The notes below the pieces were generated by a model. That model searched no databases. It saw only the letters and a program-made list of their open reading frames with translations, and was not told the DNA's origin. A DNA stretch of 64,000 bases from Bacteroides sp. GTDB lineage: Bacteria; Bacteroidota; Bacteroidia; Bacteroidales; Bacteroidaceae. A program made the position numbers and the translations under genes. Position 1 is the first letter of the stretch, and each line of letters starts with the position of its first letter. The stretch spans positions 83,460 through 147,459 of the forward strand of contig JAGOOC010000002.1 of assembly GCA_017992695.1 (NCBI GenBank), read 5' to 3'. Positions 17,565-24,392 of this stretch are shown one piece after another.

Positions 17565-17637
17565 CACGGGAGGAGAGGCTCGAACTCCCGACACCCGGTT
17601 TTGGAGACCGGTGCTCTACCAACTGAGCTACTCCCGT
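17565..17637 (-). tRNA. tRNA-Trp (anticodon CCA)
   Basis: The cloverleaf reads on the minus strand: acceptor ACGGGAG / CTCCCGT, D-arm GCTC...GAGC, anticodon stem CCGGT/ACCGG with loop CTCCAAA (anticodon CCA), T-arm GGGAG-TTCGAGC-CTCTC, discriminator G. It is 73 nt and the CCA end is not encoded. Confidence 0.96.
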
Positions 17638-17648
17638 GTTTGCGGGTG

Positions 17649-17678
17649 CAAAGGTAACAGAACTTTTTGAACTTGCAA
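17649..17678 (-). promoter_or_regulatory. Bacteroidota promoter of tRNA-Trp
   Basis: On the minus strand TTG (17676-17678), a 19-bp spacer and TACCTTTG (17649-17656) match the -33/-7 pattern, ending 11 bp before the mature tRNA. Confidence 0.75.
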
Positions 17679-17702
17679 GAGGTTTCGTAAAGAAATGATT
17701 AA

Positions 17703-18041
17703 TTATTTTAATCTTTCCCAATCATCGGGTTTGAAACCTACAAGCACCGTGTTCTCGACAATTAGCAAGGGACGTTTGACTAGTTTGCCGTTGGTGGCAA
17801 GTAACGCTATCTGCTCCTCTTCGCTCATCGAAGGCAGCTTTTCGCTCAGCTTTAGCTCTTTATAGACCAATCCGCTGGTGTTGAAAAAACGTTTAATGGG
17901 CAGTCCGCTTCGCTCAATCCAGGTTTTTAGCTCCGCTGCCGTGGGGCGCTCTTCTACAATGAGGCGGTTGGTGTAGTCAATATTGTTTTCGGTCAGCCAC
18001 TTCTTTGCCTTCTGGCAGGTACTACAGGCTGGATAGTGCAA
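17703..18041 (-). CDS. ArsC/Spx-family reductase-like protein with altered start
   Basis: The 112-residue protein belongs to the ArsC/Spx/YffB family with a thioredoxin fold. It opens HYPACSTCQKAKKWL, in which CSTC gives the CxxC-type redox site, and ends in the family's VGFKPDDW motif. No ATG is available: the frame upstream reads only GKRQQSIF-like residues to a TGA, so initiation must be at TTG 18039-18041 or the native start was lost. The junction with an IS66 transposase remnant lies within a few codons of this point. Expression may therefore be impaired. Confidence 0.75.
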   Translation of the reverse strand: MHYPACSTCQKAKKWLTENNIDYTNRLIVEERPTAAELKTWIERSGLPIKRFFNTSGLVYKELKLSEKLPSMSEEEQIALLATNGKLVKRPLLIVENTVLVGFKPDDWERLK

Positions 18042-18044
18042 AAA

Positions 18045-18265
18045 GATTGATTGCTGTCTTTTGGCGGTTGCTCATACTTGAATAGACGAACATGCAGCTC
18101 GGAATTTTCCTTTTTTAAGGCTCTTGTTTCTTTAGCATGAGCTTGCACTGTGCGATTGAAATAGAGTGTGTTTGATTTCTGATAATCAGTGATTTGGCAT
18201 ATGAGTTTCAGTTGATTTGCTAACTCTTTAAGTGTTTTTGATATGTCCGTTACTTGCTCTTGCAT
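18045..18265 (-). pseudogene. IS66-family transposase, N-terminal fragment
   Basis: ATG 18263-18265 opens MQEQVTDISKTLKELANQL, followed by a coiled coil and the block KENSELHVRLFKYEQPPKDSN, of which KYEQPPKDSN is a hallmark of the IS66 TnpC N-terminal region (normally followed by SS.PPSK). Homology stops at about 18045. The open frame runs on to 17993 through arsC sequence, so the rest of the transposase was deleted. The fragment now abuts arsC. Confidence 0.75.
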
Positions 18266-18394
18266 AGGTGCAAATTTACGAAAAAGAAATGATAATAGGT
18301 AAGCGTCTCCGCGATGCCATCTTTCGAAGGATTGTTATTGATTTAGGGCTTACAGTTTTTTCCAAACGTCAGGCAGTAGGTTACGATATGTCTC

Positions 18395-18577
18395 TTAAAG
18401 CGCCGTTGTGTTGATGTTAGGCATGTGGTTTAAAATATCGGTAAAGTATTCGAGGGTATTTATCTTGTGCAATCTGCAGGAGCAAGCCAAGGAATAAAGT
18501 AGCGCTGTTCTTTTGGCTCCTTCGTGACTTTCACAAAAGAGCACGTTTTTCTGCTCAAACTGATGTAACGCATGCAC
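18395..18577 (-). pseudogene. IS66-family transposase, C-terminal fragment
   Basis: The 60-residue frame contains KNVLFCESHEGAKRTALLYSL and a tail ...NTLEYFTDILNHMPN, matching the end of IS66 DDE transposases (consensus NFLFAGSHEGAKRAA.IYSLLGTCK). It lies upstream, in reading direction, of the N-terminal fragment, so the two do not come from one simply interrupted copy. Confidence 0.7.
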
Positions 18578-18584
18578 CTTTCGC

Positions 18585-18805
18585 CTGTGTTATCCAAAAG
18601 TTTTGATAACTCCCTCGAGAGAGGAATTCGAAAACTGAAAATAAAACAGAAAGTCAGCGGGACATTTCGATCTGACAATGGAGCCGATGCATTTATGGCA
18701 TTACATTCTGTAACTGACACAGCTTGGAAAATAATCAATCACCTTTTGAGGCTATACTTGCACTCTATTGAATGCGAGGTAAGGTGTATGTCTTTGGCTG
18801 AATAG
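18585..18805 (+). pseudogene. IS66-like transposase, C-terminal fragment on the plus strand
   Basis: The frame 18572-18805 carries KSFDNSLERGIRKLKIKQ followed by VSGTFRSDNGADAFMALHSV, the end of a second transposase subtype (consensus DNN.AERDIRM.K.KQKVSG.FRS..GA). Similarity begins at about 18585. The expected ER-D-IRM is decayed to ERGIRK. It is head-to-head with the minus-strand C-terminal fragment. Confidence 0.65.
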
Positions 18806-19107
18806 TTACCACTTTTCAACTAAATTGCAAAATAACCTTAAATTCCAGTGCAATATGATCTGTTTTTCACAGAAATATATATATTTACTAAAATTTATCG
18901 ATTGAAAGCTATAACCAATAAAAGAAATATATATATTTAAGAGTGTTTTTGAAATAGTTTTGTTAAGAAAACTCGAAGTTTGTAAGATATGAAGGTGATT
19001 ACAATAGTGTCTACATGTTTATTTATATACCTAATTCATTGGTAAAGTGTGAGACTATTCTGTTTTTTCATCTCTAAGTTGTGAAAGCCTGTTGACAAGA
19101 TGAAACA
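18806..19107. other. AT-rich intergenic stretch
   Basis: No gene is seen. The stretch is very AT-rich and contains two copies of AGAAATATATATATTTA about 55 bp apart (near 18870 and 18924). It marks the left flank of the accessory lipoprotein pair. Confidence 0.5.
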
Positions 19108-19878
19108 ATGAATTCCCACACTTCCAATATTATAAACCACTACATTTGGGAATTGGTAGTACAAATCATAATCAATATCAAAAATTTAGTTTTATTGTTT
19201 TCCCTAACTGTGTTATTAGGATGTTTAGGATTATTTTGGTCTTGTAGCAGTAATGACGACAATGTTATTGTTAAAGATAAAACACTTGCAACAATTGAAA
19301 ACATGGGAGAGGTACACAATTATTTATTGGGTCAGATGAAATTTGCTGAAAAGACAGCGAAAATAAGCGATAAAACGCTAATGAAAGACCTTATTAAAAA
19401 CTTTCAAACATTGAATGCTGATGGAAAGTATTATTATCATGAGGTTATGACTAGAACAAGTGCAGAAAATTCTGATTTTAGCGAATTCGAGAATTTGGAA
19501 ATAGGTAATTTTGATTTGGATGAGCTTCGTTTTCTTATCTTAAAGCGTATTGCAGCCAATAAAGATATAGACGCAGAAGTTAAAAAAGCACTTGAAGTTA
19601 TTTCTGATCCGCTCGGGAACCCCTTAAGTGACAAGAATCTTTTATTAATTGAAACGAATAAAGATAAACAAGGAGGTAACCTTTTAGTGGTATTTAAAAA
19701 TATAGCTGAAAGCTCAAATGTTTATTGGGCATCGACATCAACAAGGAGCGCGCAGAGCAGAGCTGTAATCATCGCTGACGGCATAGGTGGAGTATTGGGT
19801 ACAGCGTGCAGTGGAGTTATGGGCATAATTTGGGCTACTGCATTCTCGTACTCTTATGATAAGTGTACTGATAATTAA
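19108..19878 (+). CDS. Lipoprotein of unknown function with glycine-rich hydrophobic C-terminus
   Basis: The 256-residue protein has a long N-terminus and a lipobox GLFWSCSSND with Cys at residue 46; the acidic +4/+5 residues resemble the Bacteroidota surface export signal. The middle (about 60-200) is helical and charged. The last 35 residues, starting near RAVIIADGIGG, form a glycine-zipper-like hydrophobic segment (GGVLGTACSGVMG) ending in SYSYDKC. Composition is much more AT-rich than the neighbours. The next gene, 9 bp later, is a small membrane protein. I do not recognise the family; a toxin/immunity-like pair is one possible reading. Confidence 0.65.
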   Translation: MNSHTSNIINHYIWELVVQIIINIKNLVLLFSLTVLLGCLGLFWSCSSNDDNVIVKDKTLATIENMGEVHNYLLGQMKFAEKTAKISDKTLMKDLIKNFQTLNADGKYYYHEVMTRTSAENSDFSEFENLEIGNFDLDELRFLILKRIAANKDIDAEVKKALEVISDPLGNPLSDKNLLLIETNKDKQGGNLLVVFKNIAESSNVYWASTSTRSAQSRAVIIADGIGGVLGTACSGVMGIIWATAFSYSYDKCTDN

Positions 19879-19887
19879 TATTTATAT

Positions 19888-20265
19888 ATGAAAACAACAT
19901 CTCCTAATGAAGAAATAATGAGATATGATATAATCATAATCGCATCATATATCCTTTTTGCTGTATCCTTTTTTTTTGAAAAGGAATACAATACGATCAG
20001 TATCATAGCGGGAGTTCTTTTTGCATACCTATTTACGAAGTGTATAAGGACGACGAGTAAAAGTAGTAAAAGTATCCGGTTGAAATCATTGGAATATGCC
20101 CTCAGCTTTATGGTAGCGTTTTCCTGCGGGCTGAAAATGACAGAACTGTTGACGGATTTGAGATTAGGTGTAGATACCTTAGGTGTTGCATTGACAGGTA
20201 TATTCCTGCAAAGTCTCTATTTTATGGTGGTTAACAAAAAGTTTAAGAGTAATCCGCGCTCATAA
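19888..20265 (+). CDS. Small membrane protein, unknown, paired with the lipoprotein
   Basis: The 125-residue protein has four likely membrane segments (around residues 14-28, 33-50, 65-85 and 95-115) and a basic connecting region KSSKSIRLKS. It starts 9 bp after the lipoprotein stop and shares its AT-rich composition, so the two are probably cotranscribed and arrived together. A second ATG at residue 11 is possible. Family unknown. Confidence 0.6.
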   Translation: MKTTSPNEEIMRYDIIIIASYILFAVSFFFEKEYNTISIIAGVLFAYLFTKCIRTTSKSSKSIRLKSLEYALSFMVAFSCGLKMTELLTDLRLGVDTLGVALTGIFLQSLYFMVVNKKFKSNPRS

Positions 20266-20295
20266 AGTGAGTACTGATTATCACAGAGATAAGTT

Positions 20296-20325
20296 AAGGG
20301 GTGTCCGAGCAGGATTCCCCTTTTT
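20296..20325 (+). terminator. Probable terminator of the lipoprotein/membrane pair
   Basis: AAGGGG and CCCCTT pair around an inner TCC/GGA helix, followed by TTTTT, 30 bp after the membrane-protein stop. Confidence 0.5.
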
Positions 20326-20427
20326 ATGTTTTATATTTGGACTGTTTGTCTCTCCATACTGTTGGGTCAGAAATCTGCATATGATTTCCATTAACTAGAG
20401 TTCCACCTTCGGCAGCTTTAAAAAAAA

Positions 20428-21012
20428 TTAAAGCATTTGTAAATCCTGATACATGATGCGGTAGGCCGCTGCTTTCTTCTCCAATGCCAGCGGATAGGCG
20501 CGCGAGGAGGAGGGCATGCGATAGAGCCTCAGGGCACGACCTTCGAACAGGAATTCGGTGAAATGACCCACTTTGGGTTCATCCATCCGGAATTGGTTGC
20601 GAAGCGTGTCGGTAGCCTTTTGCCCGGTGGTGACGATGGCTTGGCACTGCGGAAGGCTTCGAAGCAACCGGGCTACATCGGTAGGTTCTACCACTTCGAG
20701 AAATTTATCCGAAGCATTGTCTTGCAGGCGACGAACAGAGGAGGCGGTATCGAACAAGGCGATGCCTTTTTGTTCGAGAAACCGGATGATGGGGGTAGGG
20801 CAGAAGCCCTTCTTGGTATCGTTGAGAAAGTAATCTTTATTGTCGAAGAACAGTAGCCCCACAATGCGCCACATGTCATTGTTCAGATTGGGGTAATAAA
20901 AATGCATCGACCACCGTTTCTGTTGAGGTGGGAAACTACCCAGCATCAACAATTTGGCATTGGCAGGCAAAAAGGGCTCCAAGGGGTGTCTCTCGATTAA
21001 TGGCTGTTCCAT
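20428..21012 (-). CDS. Uracil-DNA glycosylase superfamily protein (Mug-like)
   Basis: The 194-residue protein has LMLGSFPPQ at about residues 22-30, followed by FYYPNLNNDMWRI, which replaces the usual G(E/D)xPG active-site motif of the superfamily, and a C-terminal RMPSSSRA that serves as motif 2. This is the pattern of Mug/DUF4918-like Bacteroidota members. It probably removes uracil or mismatched bases from DNA; specificity is not known. It is a single-gene unit, divergent from the DUF5020 gene. Confidence 0.8.
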   Translation of the reverse strand: MEQPLIERHPLEPFLPANAKLLMLGSFPPQQKRWSMHFYYPNLNNDMWRIVGLLFFDNKDYFLNDTKKGFCPTPIIRFLEQKGIALFDTASSVRRLQDNASDKFLEVVEPTDVARLLRSLPQCQAIVTTGQKATDTLRNQFRMDEPKVGHFTEFLFEGRALRLYRMPSSSRAYPLALEKKAAAYRIMYQDLQML

Positions 21013-21100
21013 GATTTTGAGTTATTTTCTAGGCAAATATCGCAATTTATGAAAGGAATTAGCTAATTTCGCACCCTTAATTTATTATAAACAGTAAACA

Positions 21101-21802
21101 ATGAGACGAATTACACCACTATTTCTTCTACTTTTAATCGCTACAGTTGCGCTACAGGCACAAAACATTCAGTTGCACTATGACTTCGGACGCTCGCTTT
21201 ACGATAAAGAGATGACGGTTCGCCCCCACTTTACGACTACTGTCGAGAAGTTTCAACCCGATAATTGGGGAAGCACCTTTTTCTTTGTTGATATGGATTA
21301 TAATTCGAATGGGATAGAACAAGCCTATTGGGAAATAAGCCGTGAACTTAAGTTTTGGAATGCCCCTTTTTCTATTCACTTAGAGTACAATGGCGGATTG
21401 GCCAAGCAGTATTCAATCAATAATGCTTACTTGGCGGGTCTTACTTATTCGTATAACAATGCTAACTTCTCTCGCGGATTTTCGTTGAGTGCCATGTACA
21501 AATACATTCAAAAGAATGATTCGCCAAATAACTTCCAACTGACGGGAACGTGGTACATGAATATGTGCAACAACCTTTATACCTTCTCGGGCTTTGCCGA
21601 TTATTGGAGAGAGAAAACGTGGTTTGGATCTACGATGACGTTCATGACCGAACCGCAGTTTTGGGTTAATCTGAATCGGGTGAAAGGGGTGAATGAGAAG
21701 TTCAACCTCAGTGTAGGAACCGAACTCGAAATTACGAACAACTTCTATCAAGGACGCGCATTCGTTACCCCGACGCTGGCTCTTAAATGGACCTTAAATT
21801 AA
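21101..21802 (+). CDS. DUF5020 outer-membrane barrel protein
   Basis: The 233-residue protein has a signal peptide (ending LQAQNIQ) and alternating beta strands with aromatic ends, closing with TPTLALKWTLN as an outer-membrane barrel C-terminus. It matches DUF5020, related in pattern to Tsx-like nucleoside channels. It is 7 bp upstream of a nucleobase permease, which supports a nucleobase/nucleoside uptake role (inference). Confidence 0.85.
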   Translation: MRRITPLFLLLLIATVALQAQNIQLHYDFGRSLYDKEMTVRPHFTTTVEKFQPDNWGSTFFFVDMDYNSNGIEQAYWEISRELKFWNAPFSIHLEYNGGLAKQYSINNAYLAGLTYSYNNANFSRGFSLSAMYKYIQKNDSPNNFQLTGTWYMNMCNNLYTFSGFADYWREKTWFGSTMTFMTEPQFWVNLNRVKGVNEKFNLSVGTELEITNNFYQGRAFVTPTLALKWTLN

Positions 21803-21809
21803 TCATCGC

Positions 21810-23132
21810 ATGAAAACAGATTTGATTTACGGTGTTGAAGACCGTCCTCCTTTTAAAGATGCCATGTTTGCTGCTTTGCAGCACTTGTTGGCCATCTTTG
21901 TGGCTATCATTACCCCTCCTCTTATTATAGCCGGTGCACTGAAACTCGATATAGAGAAAACCGGATTCTTGGTTTCCATGTCGCTGTTTGCCTCGGGTGT
22001 TTCTACGTTTATCCAATGCCGTCGCTTCGGGCCTGTGGGTGCCAAGTTGCTTTGCATTCAGGGCACCAGTTTCTCTTTTATCGGTCCTATTATCGCCACA
22101 GGACTTGTGGGCGGATTACCTCTTATTTTCGGTGTGTGCATGGCTGCTGCACCGATCGAGATGATTATCAGTCGAAGCTTTCGCTACATGCGCAACATCA
22201 TCACTCCCTTGGTGTCGGGTATCGTTGTGATGCTTATCGGGCTCAGTTTAATTAAGGTTGGTGTAATTTCGTGTGGTGGAGGTTTCGATGCCATGGGCAA
22301 CGGAACGTTTGGCTCGTGGGAGAATCTATCTATTGCCGGCAGTGTATTGCTGAGTGTACTCTTCTTTAACCGTTGCGGGAACAAATACCTGCGCATGAGC
22401 TCCATTGTGCTGGGTATTGTCTTGGGCTATGGCTTGGCCTTTGCTTTAGGAAAAGTAGACATGAGTGCCTTAAACTCGGACCTGCTGATGGGCTTTAACA
22501 TTCCCCAACCGTTTAAGTACGGACTCGATTTCAACTTCTCCTCTTTCATTGCCATCGGTTTGGTGTATCTCATTACAGCCATCGAAGCCACAGGCGATGT
22601 AACGGCCAACTCGATGATTTCGGGCTTGGATATTAAAGGCGAGAAGTACATGAAACGTGTATCGGGCGGCGTGTTGGCCGATGGGTTTAATTCATTTTTG
22701 GCAGGTGTGTTTAACTCATTTCCGAACTCTATCTTTGCCCAAAACAACGGTATTATTCAACTTACCGGTGTAGCCAGCCGCTATGTGGGTTACTACATTG
22801 CTGCTATGCTAGTGTTGCTAGGGTTGTTTCCTATTGTTGGGGCTGTCTTTTCGCTGATGCCCGATCCGGTGCTGGGCGGAGCCACACTCCTGATGTTTGG
22901 TACGGTAGCTGCTGCTGGTATTCGCATTATCTCTTCTCAGAACATCGGCCGTAAAGAGACGCTTGTGCTGGCTGTTAGCCTTTCATTGGGCTTAGGGGTT
23001 GAGCTGATGCCCGATGTGTTGCAGAATGCTCCCGAGGCTATTCGAAGCATCTTCGCTTCGGGCATTACCACGGGTGGACTTGCGGCAATCATTGCTAACA
23101 TTGTGATTCGGGTGAAGGAGGAGAATGCTTAA
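21810..23132 (+). CDS. NCS2-family xanthine/uracil permease
   Basis: The 440-residue membrane protein has about 14 hydrophobic segments and the NCS2 signatures QHLLAIFVAIITPP near the N-terminus, the GTSFSFIGP loop and the ATGDVTANSMISG motif (QNxG follows later as AQNNGIIQLTG). It imports purines, most likely xanthine or uric acid, by proton symport. The 7-bp gap to DUF5020 makes an outer/inner membrane uptake pair. Confidence 0.93.
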   Translation: MKTDLIYGVEDRPPFKDAMFAALQHLLAIFVAIITPPLIIAGALKLDIEKTGFLVSMSLFASGVSTFIQCRRFGPVGAKLLCIQGTSFSFIGPIIATGLVGGLPLIFGVCMAAAPIEMIISRSFRYMRNIITPLVSGIVVMLIGLSLIKVGVISCGGGFDAMGNGTFGSWENLSIAGSVLLSVLFFNRCGNKYLRMSSIVLGIVLGYGLAFALGKVDMSALNSDLLMGFNIPQPFKYGLDFNFSSFIAIGLVYLITAIEATGDVTANSMISGLDIKGEKYMKRVSGGVLADGFNSFLAGVFNSFPNSIFAQNNGIIQLTGVASRYVGYYIAAMLVLLGLFPIVGAVFSLMPDPVLGGATLLMFGTVAAAGIRIISSQNIGRKETLVLAVSLSLGLGVELMPDVLQNAPEAIRSIFASGITTGGLAAIIANIVIRVKEENA

Positions 23133-23176
23133 AACGAATTATTCACCGCAGTGAACGTACAGCTGTAGTGTATTGC

Positions 23177-23211
23177 AAAAAAAAGGAGAACTAATCGTTC
23201 TCCTTTTTTTT
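23177..23211. terminator. Bidirectional terminator between permease and tatC
   Basis: Eight A, GGAGAAC, a 5-base loop, GTTCTCC and eight T make a terminator that works on both strands. It overlaps the last codons of tatC. Confidence 0.9.
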
Positions 23212-23982
23212 GTCTTTAATCATTAATATACTCATTTCATAAAGCAGATAGAGCGGAATAGCCACTACGCTGAGTGTAAACGGATCGCCCGTTGGAGTAA
23301 TAATAGCAGCAGCGATAACAATGATAACGATAGCATGCTTTCGGTATGTTCGCAGAAACGCTCGGTCTACCAATCCCATCAGCGATAACAACCAGGTTAC
23401 CAGTGGCAGCTCGAAGGCCAGCCCCATGCACAGTACCAGCATCATGAAGTTATCAATGTATGAGTTGAGCGATATTACATTCTCTATTTCGGCACTGAGC
23501 TGATAGGAGGATAGGAACCGAAGCGTGAGCGGATAGACCATGAAATAGCCCAATAACACCCCGATGTAGAACATGACCGTGCCGATGGTTAATGCCTTGG
23601 CCACCCCTCGGCGTTCTTTGGGATAGAGTGCCGGATTGATAAATCGCCACAGTTCGAAAAAGAGGTAGGGCATGGCTGTTACTACCGACATCCAGAAGGC
23701 AGTAGACATATGTACAAAAAAGGGAGCAGCTAGGTTGATGTTCACCAACTTCACCTGAAACTCTTTCGTAAAGAACTCATCGGTTAGGTTAAACTGCTCT
23801 CCAATATACCGCAGCAGATCGTAGAACACAAAGTCATTGTGACATGGTGCCAGTATAACGCTATCAAACAAGTAAGGCATGGCTATAAAATAGCCTGCAG
23901 CCAGTACAAACCATACCCCGATCACCCGGAATAGCACCCGACGGAGTTCGTCCAGGTGATCCCAGAAGGTCATTTCTGCCAT
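23191..23982 (-). CDS. tatC: Twin-arginine translocase subunit TatC
   Basis: The 263-residue membrane protein has six membrane helices and the TatC hallmarks FWDHLDELRRVLFR near residue 6 and FELWRFINPALYPKER in the middle. It forms the receptor that binds twin-arginine signal peptides. The tail KDKKKEND is basic and overlaps the terminator. It lies 3 bp after tatA. Confidence 0.96.
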   Translation of the reverse strand: MAEMTFWDHLDELRRVLFRVIGVWFVLAAGYFIAMPYLFDSVILAPCHNDFVFYDLLRYIGEQFNLTDEFFTKEFQVKLVNINLAAPFFVHMSTAFWMSVVTAMPYLFFELWRFINPALYPKERRGVAKALTIGTVMFYIGVLLGYFMVYPLTLRFLSSYQLSAEIENVISLNSYIDNFMMLVLCMGLAFELPLVTWLLSLMGLVDRAFLRTYRKHAIVIIVIAAAIITPTGDPFTLSVVAIPLYLLYEMSILMIKDKKKEND

Positions 23983-23985
23983 GGT

Positions 23986-24222
23986 TTAGTCTTTCTTTGC
24001 TGAATCAGATTTAGCCGAATCGGAAGGTTTGTCAATCTCGTCTTTAGCTTTGTTGATCTCCTCTTTAGCCTCGTTTACACCGTCTTTAAAGCTTTTCACA
24101 CCTTTACCCAGTCCCTTCATCAGTTCGGGTATCTTCTTGCCTCCAAATAGTAAAAGCACGACTAAGCCGATGATAATCCACTCGGATCCGCTGGGAAGAA
24201 AGCCTAATAATAAGTTTGTCAT
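23986..24222 (-). CDS. tatA: Twin-arginine translocase subunit TatA/E
   Basis: The 78-residue protein has one N-terminal membrane helix ([20 protein letters not shown], residues 15-34), the FGGKKIPE hinge and an amphipathic helix ([13 protein letters not shown]), then a charged tail. Only TatA and TatC are present here, so a minimal TatAC system is likely. Confidence 0.94.
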   Translation of the reverse strand: MTNLLLGFLPSGSEWIIIGLVVLLLFGGKKIPELMKGLGKGVKSFKDGVNEAKEEINKAKDEIDKPSDSAKSDSAKKD

Positions 24223-24322
24223 AATATTGGGGATATATAATATAGTAATTTACTGTGTTAACTGCCGCTTATTCCTACATCCATAAATAGATGCATAGCA
24301 ACAATAAGTAGGCGCATGGCGA

Positions 24323-24330
24323 CAAAGATA
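24323..24330 (-). promoter_or_regulatory. Bacteroidota -7 box before tatA
   Basis: CAAAGATA reads TATCTTTG on the minus strand, 101 bp before the tatA start. The long leader is unremarkable and no -33 box was seen. Confidence 0.45.
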
Positions 24331-24392
24331 CATCTTTATTCTGAAGTGAGAAAAATTTTACTCTGCAATAAGTTCTGAATTTTACGCTCCAA

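Noticed and set aside
17467-17721. 84-codon ORF over tRNA-Trp
   Set aside because: It is a translation of the tRNA gene and its palindrome.
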